A stretch of 51,316 bases of DNA from Byssochlamys sp. IMV 00236 (taxonomy: Eukaryota > Ascomycota > Eurotiomycetes > Eurotiales > Thermoascaceae). Shown piece by piece: positions 23,651-35,976 of this stretch. How positions within the stretch are numbered: position 1 is the first letter of the stretch; each line of letters begins with the position of its first letter. The position numbers and the translations under genes were made by a program. The stretch spans positions 1 through 51,316 of the forward strand of contig MSJH02000613.1 of the NCBI GenBank assembly GCA_001931875.2, in the 5' to 3' direction. The notes under the pieces were generated by a model, which made no database searches, was not told the origin of the DNA, and worked only from the letters and a program-made list of their open reading frames with translations.

Positions 23651-25314
23651 CTAGTCTGTGGTATTGGAATGACTCATAAAGTATACGTTTACCTTTTTCA
23701 AGGTCGTTCGGGAGGGTGAAGCCTAGAAAAAGATGAGAAGGCGATTAAATATATGATTATTGTTACCTTTTCCCAGCTTGAGATAATGCGAACCAATTGA
23801 TGCTGAATCACTTTCTTGTCCACTATAAAATATTCCAAATTGTAAACATTAAGATGTACCATTAAACACACACACACAACTGACCTCGAGGCTTGGTTTC
23901 TTTTTGTAATTGACCATCAAGATCAAAATAATTCACTAGAATGGATAATGCTATGCCTACTGAACTATCCTTTCCTATTCACATAAAGATATGCATATTT
24001 AGAATTTGCTCAAAGGATCTCTCTCAAATAGTTTTTATGCTAACCTGAATCACAACAGATGAGAATATTTTGCTTTTCTAATAATGGTTTCTCCACATAA
24101 CGGATAGCCTTTGGTATGGCCAAAAGAAATGCCTGTTGACCTCTTTTGCCTTCGGGAATAGGCAAGTGTAAATAGGTATCAGAGTTCAGTTCAAGGTTTT
24201 TCTCAGAGCAATTGATAATGATATCAAATTGTTGCCAATTGGATTGTGCACTTGCCAAGTCACTTATAGCTATAGTTGTAGGCTTAATGAATGCAAAGGA
24301 ACCTGTTGGCTGCGAATTCATCTTTTCTAAACTATCCTTCACAATCTCTCTTACTCTACGTTCACATTCTCCCTTGCTTTCCAGTATGAACTGATGATTT
24401 TCCCAGAACAAAGAGGGAGTCAGGCCCTAATGGAGGCTGTCTTAGCTCCAAAAACTGTTTTTTATCTCTTTTTTTTTACCAGACACCAAGCTTCTTGATC
24501 ATCACCTGATCCTTGAACGTAGAGGTACCCAGGTCTTACTTGATAGCCATTCTCGACAGCCTCTGATGCACTCAGGCACACCACAGGCCAAAATGAGCAA
24601 TCATCAAAATCTGGCACGATCGTACCACAAGATTGAGGTGTAAACCAGATCGGCCTTAATGGCTTTTTGAGTTGATCAGCGATCGCGTAAACGTCTATTC
24701 CTGAACTCATTAACTTGTCCACCAATGATTCCATCTTGGCTTCAATCTGTGCATGCTCTGATCTGGACACAGCCGACGGTAACGAGTGAAAGTCAGTGTC
24801 CCAATGATAGCCCTTGATTCGTTGAACGGCTCGGTTGATGGTACAGCACCAGATCGGTATTGTCTTTGAAAGTGCGTCAGGGATTCGCTTGCCTTTCCGT
24901 GTTGAATCAACGAGGATACAGCCGTGATGTTGTGCTATGATCGGAATCAAATGGAGATTGTTTCTTCTGATATTAAAGTCCCAGATATGCATGTGTCCGT
25001 CTGTAGATTTGAAATAGGCTGAATAAGCTTGTTTCTATTGTTGTGTTATTAAATGTGTTCTTTTATGAAATAAACATACTTTTCGTCGGTCGATATACCA
25101 TGATCCACAACGTTCATTTGCTATAAAACATGAATACTTATTTGTATTGTCGTCTACTATTTTTACCAACAAGAGCAAGACGAGGAAAGAGGTCAGAGAT
25201 GGTCATGACAAATGAAGCATCATCAACAATAGATCTCAGACGATTATAACTAAATTGATATAAATATTCTTCTTTTCTTTTCTCTTTTTCTTTGTTTTTA
25301 CATGCTTTTGGCAT
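23651..25314 (-). CDS. RIT1: Initiator tRNA A64 2'-O-ribosyl phosphate transferase
   Basis: Introns restore a complete RIT1 protein. It starts PKACKNKEKEKRKEEYLY, then SIVDDASFVMTISDLFPRL, NERCGSWYIDRR, YFKSTDGHMHIWDFNIRRN, VDSTRKGKRIPDALSKTIP and PIWCCTINR, all RIT1 N-domain hallmarks. The C-terminal part has the phosphatase-like loop ICCDSGKDSSVGIAL and ends VNVYFMSHSNTTD. RIT1 adds a phosphoribosyl group to A64 of initiator tRNA-Met, stopping it being used in elongation; it is found in fungi and plants. The start at 25314 is the first ATG. It is back to back with a METTL16-like gene, 99 bp between start codons. Confidence 0.95.
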
Positions 25315-25413
25315 CCTTTCTCACTTGACTTGCTTCTTGATTAAAATCACTCTTTTCATACAAGAATATTTCCATTATGCAAAAAAAGAGAATAAAAATT
25401 TTTATTTCTTTCA
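25315..25413. promoter_or_regulatory. 99-bp shared divergent promoter of RIT1 and METTL16-like gene
   Basis: Only 99 bp separate the two start codons, so both promoters and both 5' leaders must fit here or overlap. The sequence is AT-rich with an A-run at 25381-25387 and AATAAAAATTTTTATT at 25391-25406, which is nearly palindromic. No other binding motif can be named with confidence. Confidence 0.6.
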
Positions 25414-26797
25414 ATGCATCCAAAAAACATTTACAATATCGAACCTGATTTCAAAGAATTAGCAGCGACCTTTGACTCATTTAAGCCATTGTAAGACATT
25501 CTTTATTATTTTAAACTTGTCTAATCTTTCAATAGTGTAAAACAGCAATCAAACGGACGCGCTTATATTGACTTTAAAGACCCACTTGCAGTAAAGTAAG
25601 ATAGAAAATCCTATTTTTTAAAAGCAATACTTATTTTATATAGAACACTATGTCAATGTTTAATGAAAAGGGATTTTGATATTGATCTGGATTTTCCTCT
25701 GGACTCTCTTTGCCCCGCTGTTCCCAACAGACTTAACTATATACTTTGGTTAGAAGACTTGGTGAGTGAAACCATGCAAGATGACAAGATAAGAGGAATT
25801 GACATGTAAGAACAATGATGATAACAATACAAAAAGCAACTCATTATAAAAAAGTGGTGTGGGTGCATCCTGTATCTATCCTTTACTCGGATGCGCAAGA
25901 AATCCTCATTGGACGTTCCTCGGCACAGATATCAATCATCGTTCAATAGAATGGGCACAGGAGAACGTAAGGAAGAATGGTTTGGAGGATAGGATCACGA
26001 TAAGACATAACGATGACCCAGAAAAGATATTGGTGATAGATGAGGAGAAGTATACGTTCTGTATGTGCAACCCTCCCTTTTACGAATCTCAGGAGGAACT
26101 TGAGCAAGGACTGGCTAATAAAGAGCTTGAGCCCTCTGCGGTATGTACCGGATCGCTTCATGAGATGATCACACAAGGTGGTGAGTATGGGTTTATAAGT
26201 AGGATGATCAAAGAAAGTTTAGAGATACGGACACGCATCAGATGGTACACGAGCATGATTGGTCTAAAGAAATCCATATGGCCCCTCGTCCGGCTGTTGA
26301 AGGCGTCTGGGATCACAAACTATCTGATCACTGACCTGACTCAGGGCAAGACCACACGTTGGGCCATCGCATGGTCCTTTCATCCCGAGCGAGCGGTCAA
26401 GACGCCTAGTCTAGATGAATACCGTCCCAAGTGTCAATTCGTTATCAAATTACCACAGTCGGTTGATTTTGTCATGAAACACATTCAGACCATACTTGCT
26501 GACTTGGGCATCCACATTGAAAGACAAGACTGTCAAAGTCTGATTGGAACTGCGAAAAGAAACAGTTGGTCTAGAGCCGCACGGAGACAGAAACGGCAGA
26601 AGATAACGCATGAACCAGAGAAGGATCTGTTTACGTTTGAAATGATACTAGAACCAAATACAGTATTACAGATCAGTTGGACAAAGGGACATGATAGGAA
26701 TCTATTTGAAAGCTTTTGGTCTCACGTTAAAAAAAGAATAGAAGAACAATGTGGGTTAGAGAGAGGAACGAAGAATAAATGCTTTATTGAAGTTTGA
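25414..26797 (+). CDS. METTL16-like RNA N6-adenosine methyltransferase
   Basis: Four exons (25414-25490, 25536-25595, 25644-25805, 25855-26797) give 413 aa. It starts HPKNIYNIEPDFKELA; conserved blocks are GRAYIDFKDPLAVK, FPLDSLCPAVPNRLNYI, SAM-binding IDIGVGASCIYPLLG, GTDINHRSIEWAQENV, and the catalytic CNPPFYES of adenine N6-methyltransferases. GGEYGFISRMIKES and WYTSMIGLKKS follow, both typical of METTL16. METTL16 methylates U6 snRNA at its ACAGA box and, in animals, MAT2A mRNA hairpins. The C-terminal domain here is shorter than the animal one, so a U6-type role is the better guess. It overlaps the convergent TRAPPC12-like gene by 14 bp. Confidence 0.93.
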
Positions 26798-28099
26798 AAC
26801 ACTCTGGCTGGAAAGAATCACCTGCCCATGTGGCTACTTGCTTCATTATTTCCACCTTCTTTTCTGTTGAATCCTCATATCTCAATTCATATAAAGTACA
26901 AAGATTCATGACGATGGATTCACATATTCCAGCTGATGTTGGATTTTTCATTGTCAATGTCTCTAAAATTTCAATCGCCTATAAGACACTATGAGAACAA
27001 TTTCCCCCCCTTTTTTAAAAACTCCTTTTTATACCTTGACCAAGTTTCCTAAATAGATCTCACAGACGGCCAAATTATTCATGACGAGCAAATTGTCCTT
27101 ATTGGATTGATGCACCTGTTCCAACAAATCTCTTGCTTGACTCCATTCACCCTTTGCCATGGACGTGAACGCCTTGTTGATGATCACCGCCTCATCTTGT
27201 TTTATCAACTGCTCTATGCGCTCAAACATACTTGTTGCCGAACCAACATCGCCCATCTGGAGATAGAGTCTACCCAAGCCAGAGAGGACATCGACCTGAT
27301 CAGGTCGCTTCTTCAACACGTCCTCCATCGTATTCACCGCCGCCGAGTAGTTTTGAATGGCGATCCAGTGTGACGCGATCACCAGGTACGTCTGGATCTC
27401 TCGTCGTTCCCACACAGGATCTCTCTGTTGCATCCTCTTACACTTGGCTGCCAGCATCGTCAGTCTCTCTAGCGTCACGTTGGGGTATTTCAAAAAGGAC
27501 GGCAGACGTGCCCAGAGGATCCAGAGAGCAAACGGAACCATCGACTCTTTGGTCACCGGGTCTCGTAGTTCAGGTCGGTTCAGGTCGCCTAGTTTTTCAA
27601 GTTCGGCTGTTGCTAGCTGATAGAGTCCTAGTTTGGTCAGTGCTAAGAGTCTCATATGCCATAACTCTAAAATGGATTTGAGGTCGGAAGGATCGGACTG
27701 GATGATGTGTTGTCTAGCATACTTGGCTACTGATCTCCACATGTTTTTCATCTAGGTCAACATTAACACACACAAAAACATACACATGTAATTATAATCT
27801 TTACCACCATCAGTTCTGGATTCTTCAAATTGTCTTCCACATTGCGTTGTGGTCTATTATTTTGTAAAGGTATATAACGTTCTAAGAGGTCATTGAAGGC
27901 ATCACTCTAATCATTTAGTCAACTTGAAATATTATTCATTATATTTATTTACTGTAGGGATATCATAAAAGTTGGCGTTACTGTTGATTGAATATCCAGC
28001 AGATAACGTTCGTTGTCTTTCAGGTCTATTAGTCGTCTTGATGGTAGCCTCTGTTAAAGAAGGTGATAGGATAGAGTTTAGAATATCTGAAGAGTCCAT
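26784..28099 (-). CDS. TRAPPC12-like TPR protein (TRAPP complex)
   Basis: Exons join to a protein of about 390 aa. The head (DSSDILNSILSPSLTEAT, later SDAFNDLLERYIPLQNN) is followed by ARQHIIQSDPSDLKSILELW, LLALTKLGLYQLATAELEKL and VPFALWILWARLPSF, a pattern characteristic of TRAPPC12. Tetratricopeptide-like repeats follow (QVDVLSGLGRLYLQMGDVG, LLVMNNLAVCEIYLGNLVKA), and it ends ATWAGDSFQPECFKLQ. TRAPPC12 helps assemble TRAPP III, which acts in ER-Golgi and autophagy trafficking. It is shorter than the animal protein because it lacks most of the disordered N-terminus. Its last codons overlap the METTL16-like gene on the other strand. Confidence 0.88.
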
Positions 28100-28191
28100 A
28101 AAGAGAAAAAAATGTGTATAGTTCCCAATTAAAAAAGAAAATCTTTATTATTAAAACTTTTTAAATATAAAATGCGTGCGTTGTCTCTCTT

Positions 28192-29723
28192 TTATTCTTC
28201 CATGTGTTCTTCATCATCCTCCATTTGTTCATCGGCATATTCTTCATCGTATTCTTCTTCGATGGTTGCTTCTTGGTATTGTTGGTATTCAGAGACCAAA
28301 TCGTTCATGTTGGACTCTGCTTCTGTGAATTCCATTTCATCCATACCTTCTCCAGTGTACCAATGCAAGAAAGCCTTTCTTCTAAACATGGCCGTGAACT
28401 GTTCGTTCACACGCTTGAATAATTCTTGAATGGCTGTACTGTTACCAATAAAAGTACCAGACATCTTGAGACCAACAGGAGGAATGTCACAGAGAGAAGT
28501 CTTGACACTGTTGGGAATCCATTCAACAAAGTAAGAAGAGTTCTTTTGTTGAACAGCCAACATTTGGTTTTCGACTTCCTTGGTAGACAAGCGACCACGG
28601 AAGATGGTACCGGCAGTCAAGTAACGACCGTGACGAGGATCAGAGGCAGCCATCATGTTACGGGCATCAAACATCTGAGCGGTCAATTCGGGTACGCTCA
28701 AGTTACGGTATTGCTGAGAACCAAAAGCAGTCAAGGGAGCAAAACCGACCATGAAGAAGTGAAGACGAGGGAAAGGGACCATGTTCACACAGAGCTTACG
28801 CAAGTCAGAGTTCAATTGACCGGGGAAACGCAAACTGGTGGAGACACCAGACATGACAGCAGAGACAAGTTGATTCAAGTCAGGGTAATCGGGGTTGGTG
28901 AGTTTGAGTGTTCTGAAACAGATGTCATAAAGAGCTTCGTTATCGATACAGTAAGTGGCATCACAGTTTTCGACAAGTTGGTGAACTGAAAGAACAGCGT
29001 TATAAGGTTCAACGACGGTATCGGATACCTTGGGTGAAGGTACGACAGAGTAAGTACTCAAGATACGGTCAGGATATTCCTCACGAATCTTAGAAAGTAA
29101 AAGGGAACCGAGACCAGAACCGGTACCACCACCAAGAGAGTGAGCAAGTTGGAAACCTTGAAGACAGTCGGTGTTTTCAGCTTCTTTGCGGACAACATCC
29201 ATGATGGATTCTACTAACTCGGCACCTTCAGTGTAGTAACCCTTTGCCCAAGAGTTACCAGCACCAGATTGGGCATTGACAAAGTTATCAGGTCTATAGA
29301 TTTTACCATAAGCACTATTACGAATACCATCCATAGTGGCAGGTTCAAGATCGACTAATACAGCTCTATTTTAATCAAGGGGTTATTACATATAATCCGC
29401 AGCTATCCTATCCCACTTTACCTTGGCACATATTTGCCTTCAGAGCCTTCATTATAAAATACATTGATGCGTTCTAATTGGAGATCGTTGTCACCAATGT
29501 AGTTACCGTTGGTATCAATACCATGTTCTTGTGAGATGGTTTCCCAGAATTGTTGTCCAATCTACAACAGTTAATCTCTCTCTTCTTTTTTTTTTGTTTA
29601 TATAATATGTGAGGTTAATTTACCTGATTACCACATTGACCTAGTTAAACCATTAGTTTTACTGTTTTTATTGTTGTTACTATTTAAAATCTTACCTGCT
29701 TGCAAGTGAATGATTTCTCTCAT
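28192..29723 (-). CDS. Beta-tubulin with benzimidazole-insensitive residues
   Basis: Complete beta-tubulin of 452 aa. It begins [17 protein letters not shown], spread over a 28-nt first exon (29723-29696) and a 17-nt second exon (29640-29624). The GTP-binding [10 protein letters not shown] is at 140-149, and the acidic tail is unusually long ([20 protein letters not shown]). By direct count, with numbering identical to other fungal beta-tubulins, positions 165, 167, 198 and 200 are S, Y, A and Y, where sensitive fungi have A, F, E and F. Beta-tubulin pairs with alpha-tubulin in microtubules. The MREI start also encodes the usual tubulin mRNA autoregulation tetrapeptide. It may be one of several paralogues, which cannot be judged from this window. 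Confidence 0.98.
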
Positions 29724-30742
29724 GTTGTAATTGAATGTATATTAAAAAAGAATGAAGAAGATGTAAGAATATGCTAAGTAAAGTTAGTAAGAAAAAATAA
29801 AGACTACAATCCCCTTGAACTTACAAACAACAGCAACAAGCAACAAGAAAGAAAGAAAAGAAAAGAAAAAAGAAAATTGTGTGCTTTTATTTATTAAAGG
29901 AAACAGACCTCGCCAAATTTTTTAAGGGCGAAATAGTTTCCCATTTATGCACGTCACGCTTTTTTTTTTCCTTCTGTTTAATCACATTTGAGCTCCGTAC
30001 AAGATATGTCTATAAGTCTCCCTTCTCTTTAGAAGATAAGGAGTAAGGTTTATATGAATTGATTTTATTACTCAAAGGAGTCCCTCCTTTTGGGTGTGTG
30101 TATGTGTGTCATGTTTATGAAGTGGAGATTATATGTCAATAGGATGTTTAAAAAAGGGAATGGTAGAATTGATATTTGTGTGGTTTCAGATATATAAAGG
30201 CATACATCAATTATATATTAAGGTAAATGATGGCGTGTTTCTTTCATAAATGAGTGATTAGAATCATTTGGAGGGAAGGACACACGCGAAGTTCCCCCCA
30301 TTTAAGCAAGTCAATCTATATATAATGAATAAAATTCAAAGATGATAAAGTCTTTTTAATACATTTTCTTTCATTTCATGTGTTTAGAGCACTTTATCCC
30401 ATGGAATGTAACGAAGAGGCACCACACCCAATTTTTGGACAGAGTGCCTCTCTTTCTCTCTTTCTATAACCTTAAAATTACTAAAATAAGTACTGGGTGC
30501 CACTCATCCATAGGTTTCGTTAATAAGCACAAGTTCCCTTGGATTAATAAGCGATTAAAATAGTCCTTCTTTTAACAAACAACGGGTCGTTTATCATGCC
30601 CAAAAGGGAATAACCATAAATAATGAACCGAGATTGATTGTTGTTACTGCAGTGGCACCTTTTTTTCATCTGTTTCCAAACTGACCAAATAAAGAAAGTC
30701 CGATTGTCCCTTTTTATTTTTTCGTTTCTCTTTTTGTTAAGG
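29724..30742. promoter_or_regulatory. Divergent promoter region of beta-tubulin and GGTase-I beta
   Basis: This 1.0-kb interval lies between two divergent genes. Near the tubulin side there are GAAAGAAAAG repeats (about 29848-29873). A TATATAAAGG box-like sequence lies at about 30191-30200. A purine/pyrimidine-rich leader precedes the plus-strand ATG. The open frame at 30378-30563 shows no family features and is discounted. Confidence 0.5.
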
Positions 30743-32088
<1,346 letters not shown>

Positions 32089-32090
32089 AA

Positions 32091-34765
32091 TCAACAAAAC
32101 ATCGTTCCCTTGAAGCTAAACTCTCGTTTTCTCGTTTGCTTCAACTGGGAAAGACTTAGCAAATGACGCATAGTTGGACGACCATGTGGGCAATTCCATG
32201 GCTGGTCAATTTCACCCATGTGTCTTATAATCTATAACAAATGGTAAACAACAATTGTTTTATCTACAACTCATCCTTACCGTTGTCATCTTGTTCTTTG
32301 TCAAAGACTGTCCTATCCTCACCGCCTTATGACAAGCCATTGAGGCAAAGATGGCTCTATTTCGGCTACATCGAACCATCTCATCAGGATGCTCGCTCAA
32401 CAAATGGATAATTTCGCTTATATCCTTCTTATCCAACATTGCTCTCTTTGTCACTGGCTGTGATAAAACACGTATACGCTTCGTCGGTTCATTATCAGGC
32501 AATACTTCAATATCAAACCCATTCGCTTTAAAGACATCCAAATGATCCATGACGACAAGCTCTTCAGCAGCACTGAGATCAAGAATTTGTGGACTATGGA
32601 TATATCATTAGCTTTGGGATAAACAAGGAGGGGCCTATTTTGCAACACTTGCCTTATTAGCTTTTGACTATCAACTCGTACTGTCTTTTGTAAAGTCTCA
32701 AAGTTGTACTTTTCATCAGACGCATGTTGATCAATAATATAGAGGTCTTGATCATCTAGTGAAGCAATCACAAAGCCAAGGTTGAACTGTCCAAGCACTT
32801 TCATCCTTGCAAAATCCGACTTATGGATAACTCGGTTTAGGGCCTCCGTTGCTTTGTTATTGTCTTGAACGTTTTGAATACTAGCATCTATTAGGAAGTC
32901 ATCTGATCTGTTGTCTATAGGCGCTGTTTGTTCTTTTATAGGAATATTAACAAAGTCCTTTATGGTCACAGTCATGGATCGACCATTGGTCTTCCAGTGC
33001 CCCTCATAGGATCTGATGTCTTTATGTTGTTCAAAGTGTTGACAGCTATCTGTAGCTGACTGTTCTTCTTGAATATCCACAGCCATAGGCTGAGTCATGT
33101 CGTTTATGAGTGTGATTTCACTAACTTTTCTCTGAGCGGTATCTATGGCTATAACATCAGGTTCAGTCACAGCTTCAGATATGCTTGATATGGATGCAAC
33201 TGATGATATTTCTGAAGCTTGTAGTATATCGTTATTCCCCATAATTGGTGGTTTGTCTGATTGATTGTCGTACTCTTCTGTTAATTCATCCACTTCTTCA
33301 TCATCTAATCTTGGTTTTTTTAACAGGTAATCTTTGATGTTGCCTGTTTCACTACTAGTAGTTGTCTTGGTATAATTTCGCTTGCCAAGGTTGGTATCAT
33401 ACATACTCTTGGGTCGATAGTGGCTCCCGCTAGCCAATGCAAACGATTGTAGCGACACCTTTGGCATGGTTGTTGTTGTAACAGTCTCTTCTTCTGTCGT
33501 TGTCAAATCATTTGTTTGGAACGTCGATCGACTAGGTTCCAAAAAACCTTTTAGTTGTTCCATGATTATCTCGGCAATCTTGTTTTCTTCATGGATAAAG
33601 ATCGTTCGTTTGTCAGGGCTCACGTTCACATCATAAACATCAGTTGGTATTTTGAAATTAGCAACAATAAATGGGTATTGGTTTGTAATAAACGAACGAT
33701 AGATTTCATTCAGGGCTTTGGCCATCTTTTACAAAAAAAAAAAGTTATAGTTCGACATACCACAGAACGAATGTTGTTTACCTTTGGTAATATACATGGT
33801 CTACCATTCACATAAAAGTATTGACGATCTGAACTACTTCTGCCCAACCCCCACTCTGGTCTGGATATGAATCCTTCGACAGAACCTTGCCCTAAAAGAC
33901 TCTCGAGGCTTATCTCAAAAGGAGTGATCTGGGAAACGATCTTTGATCCAAATATATTCGACATATTGTCTCTCATGTCTCTATTCTTGTTTGTAGACAT
34001 CACTTTTGTACTCGGTCTATCCTATATTAGTCCTTTTTTTTTTTTTTTTTTTGAAAGTTGTCTTCTTACTTGTTGCCTGATTGATTAAACACTGAAATTT
34101 TAATGTTGCAGGATATAATAGAATAAGCTTGTAGAATGGCCAATGCCTTTCCATATTCTTTTTTGCAGTTTCTTTTAAATTCCTTTTGTCTGACAGGCAG
34201 TGAATGAAATATGTTTGTTAATTGAACAGTTGTTCCAGTCTAGGATATGTGTTATTCATTTACTTTTTCTTTTACAAGCAACTTACTGAGCGAGCAATAG
34301 GTGTCTTTGATTTCAACTTTCCATTATCGTCATATTCTAGCTTCATGCCCATAGGTGCTTGTTCTTTAGTAGCTGTGATCACAATCAATTGTGAAAGTGC
34401 ACATAGTGAACTGATTGCTTCTCCTCGGAATCCAAATGTTGCAACTTTCTCGAGATCTTCGAACTGACTAATCTTGGAAGTATAGTGCTTTAACGCCAAT
34501 GTTTCATAATTAACAGGATCAATGCCAGATCCGTCATCACTGACTTCGATGCCTTCAACTCCATAATCCTTAAATTTGATGTCTGATGCAATATTAACAT
34601 GACGTTTTCTTTCTTTTTTTTTTTTCTCGCTTTATTACCAATACAACTGGCACCAGCATCAATACTGTTCTCAACCAACTCCTTTACTGCAGTTGCCAAA
34701 TCAAGCACAACTTGTCCAGAACAGATTCTGTGCACTGACTGCTTATCAATAGCACTAATTATCAT
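32091..34765 (-). CDS. PMS1: MutL homologue PMS1/PMS2 (MutL-alpha endonuclease subunit)
   Basis: The start gives [37 protein letters not shown] (GHKL ATPase) and later [30 protein letters not shown] marks the transducer domain. After a Ser/Thr-rich linker, the C-terminal domain has the endonuclease motif [12 protein letters not shown] (DQHAx2Ex4E), [12 protein letters not shown] and [13 protein letters not shown], the three metal-site motifs of PMS2/yeast Pms1. The protein pairs with Mlh1 to nick DNA in mismatch repair. A GC-AG intron at 32652-32594 joins DSQKLI to [12 protein letters not shown]. The start codon is only 25 bp after the ALG5 stop. Everything needed for nicking activity is present. 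Confidence 0.95.
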
Positions 34766-34790
34766 TTTTTTTTTTTGTAAAAAGAAAGAT

Positions 34791-35840
34791 TTATTTTTTC
34801 TTTCGGACAGTCCAAAAACCCAAGATGTAATTAAGTCTAATCAATAACAGGTCAACTGCCATCTTTATAGAATCGACCATCAGATTGACTTTTGAACCGT
34901 CAATTTCATGCCATGTCACTTGCACTTCTGCAATAGGAATATTTTGTTGCTGAGCAATGATGAGACACTCAATGTCAAAGATCCATCGTTCGACGTGCAT
35001 ATTGGGGAATATGATTTGTGCTGATTTACGTGTGAATAGCTTGAAACCACATTGAGTATCTTCAATTCCGCGAATGCCGAGAATATAGACCAGTAGATGA
35101 AAGCCTCTCATCAGCAAGTTACGAATGAATGATCTCTTGACAACAGCTTCAGTAGATACAAGATGAGACCTTGATCCGACAACAACAGCATAATCATCCT
35201 TTTGAATGTGAGCAAGTTCTTCAAGTAGCTTATCAAGATCGGAGAATTTAGTTGCACCATCAGCATCTACCATCAGACAAAGTTCACCACGACAACCCAA
35301 GATTCCCTTCAAGGGTCATTAGCATATTATATATATATGTATATATATATATCATCTTATTACCTGAGTTACTGCTCCTCCTTTCCCTCGATTTTTCTCC
35401 ATGGCAAGAATACGAATATCAACATGCGGATATTTCTTTGCAAAACCCATGGCTACCTCAATAGTATTATCTCGACTTCCATCATCCACAATAATGATCT
35501 CATAACTATAATCCTTGTCCATCTCTTTCTTTTGCTCTAAAAACTCAACTGTTTCCTTCAACATCTTTGGTAGTCGTTTACTTTCATCATATGCAGGTAC
35601 AATACAGGATAACTTGACAGAAGGCTCATCGAATAAATCCGGTAAGGGCTTTCTCTTCTCTGATGACGCATCTCGATAATATGTTTCGTTTTCTGTTCTT
35701 GGCCTTGGTTTAGGTGAAAATAATAAAAGAAAACCAATTATCTATGCTTTTATATTAAACTACTGTTTATATATATTAATAAAACTTACAATAGATATAA
35801 TAGTAACCAGGAGAATAGAGATGGCGTCTAGCAGAGACAT
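34791..35840 (-). CDS. ALG5: Dolichyl-phosphate beta-glucosyltransferase ALG5
   Basis: Exons give about 330 aa. The N-terminal hydrophobic anchor ([15 protein letters not shown] then IGFLLLF) leads into a GT2 glycosyltransferase: [42 protein letters not shown], and the nucleotide-metal [46 protein letters not shown] and [11 protein letters not shown] follow, all standard ALG5 blocks. The enzyme makes dolichyl-P-glucose on the cytosolic face of the ER for N-glycan assembly. It is transcribed in the same direction as PMS1, which starts just past its stop. The start (ATG at 35840) encodes the anchor and is the first in frame. Confidence 0.95.
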
Positions 35841-35976
35841 AGTGTGATTTTTATGTATATATATGTGTATGTCCTCTATCTGTGTGTGTGTACTTGACCG
35901 CCAAGAACAAGAAAGAGAGAAAGAGAAGAGCTTAATTTAAATCAAAACGTGTTTTAAGCTCTTTAGGCTGGCCAAT

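Noticed and set aside
27232..27681. 149-aa plus-strand frame opposite the TRAPPC12-like gene
   Set aside because: Antisense shadow; the minus-strand protein is clearly the real one.
28426..28989. 187-aa plus-strand frame opposite beta-tubulin
   Set aside because: It is the mirror of a strongly codon-biased gene; such antisense frames are common and meaningless.
30378..30563. 61-aa plus-strand frame between beta-tubulin and GGTase-I beta
   Set aside because: No homology features and no splice link to the downstream gene.
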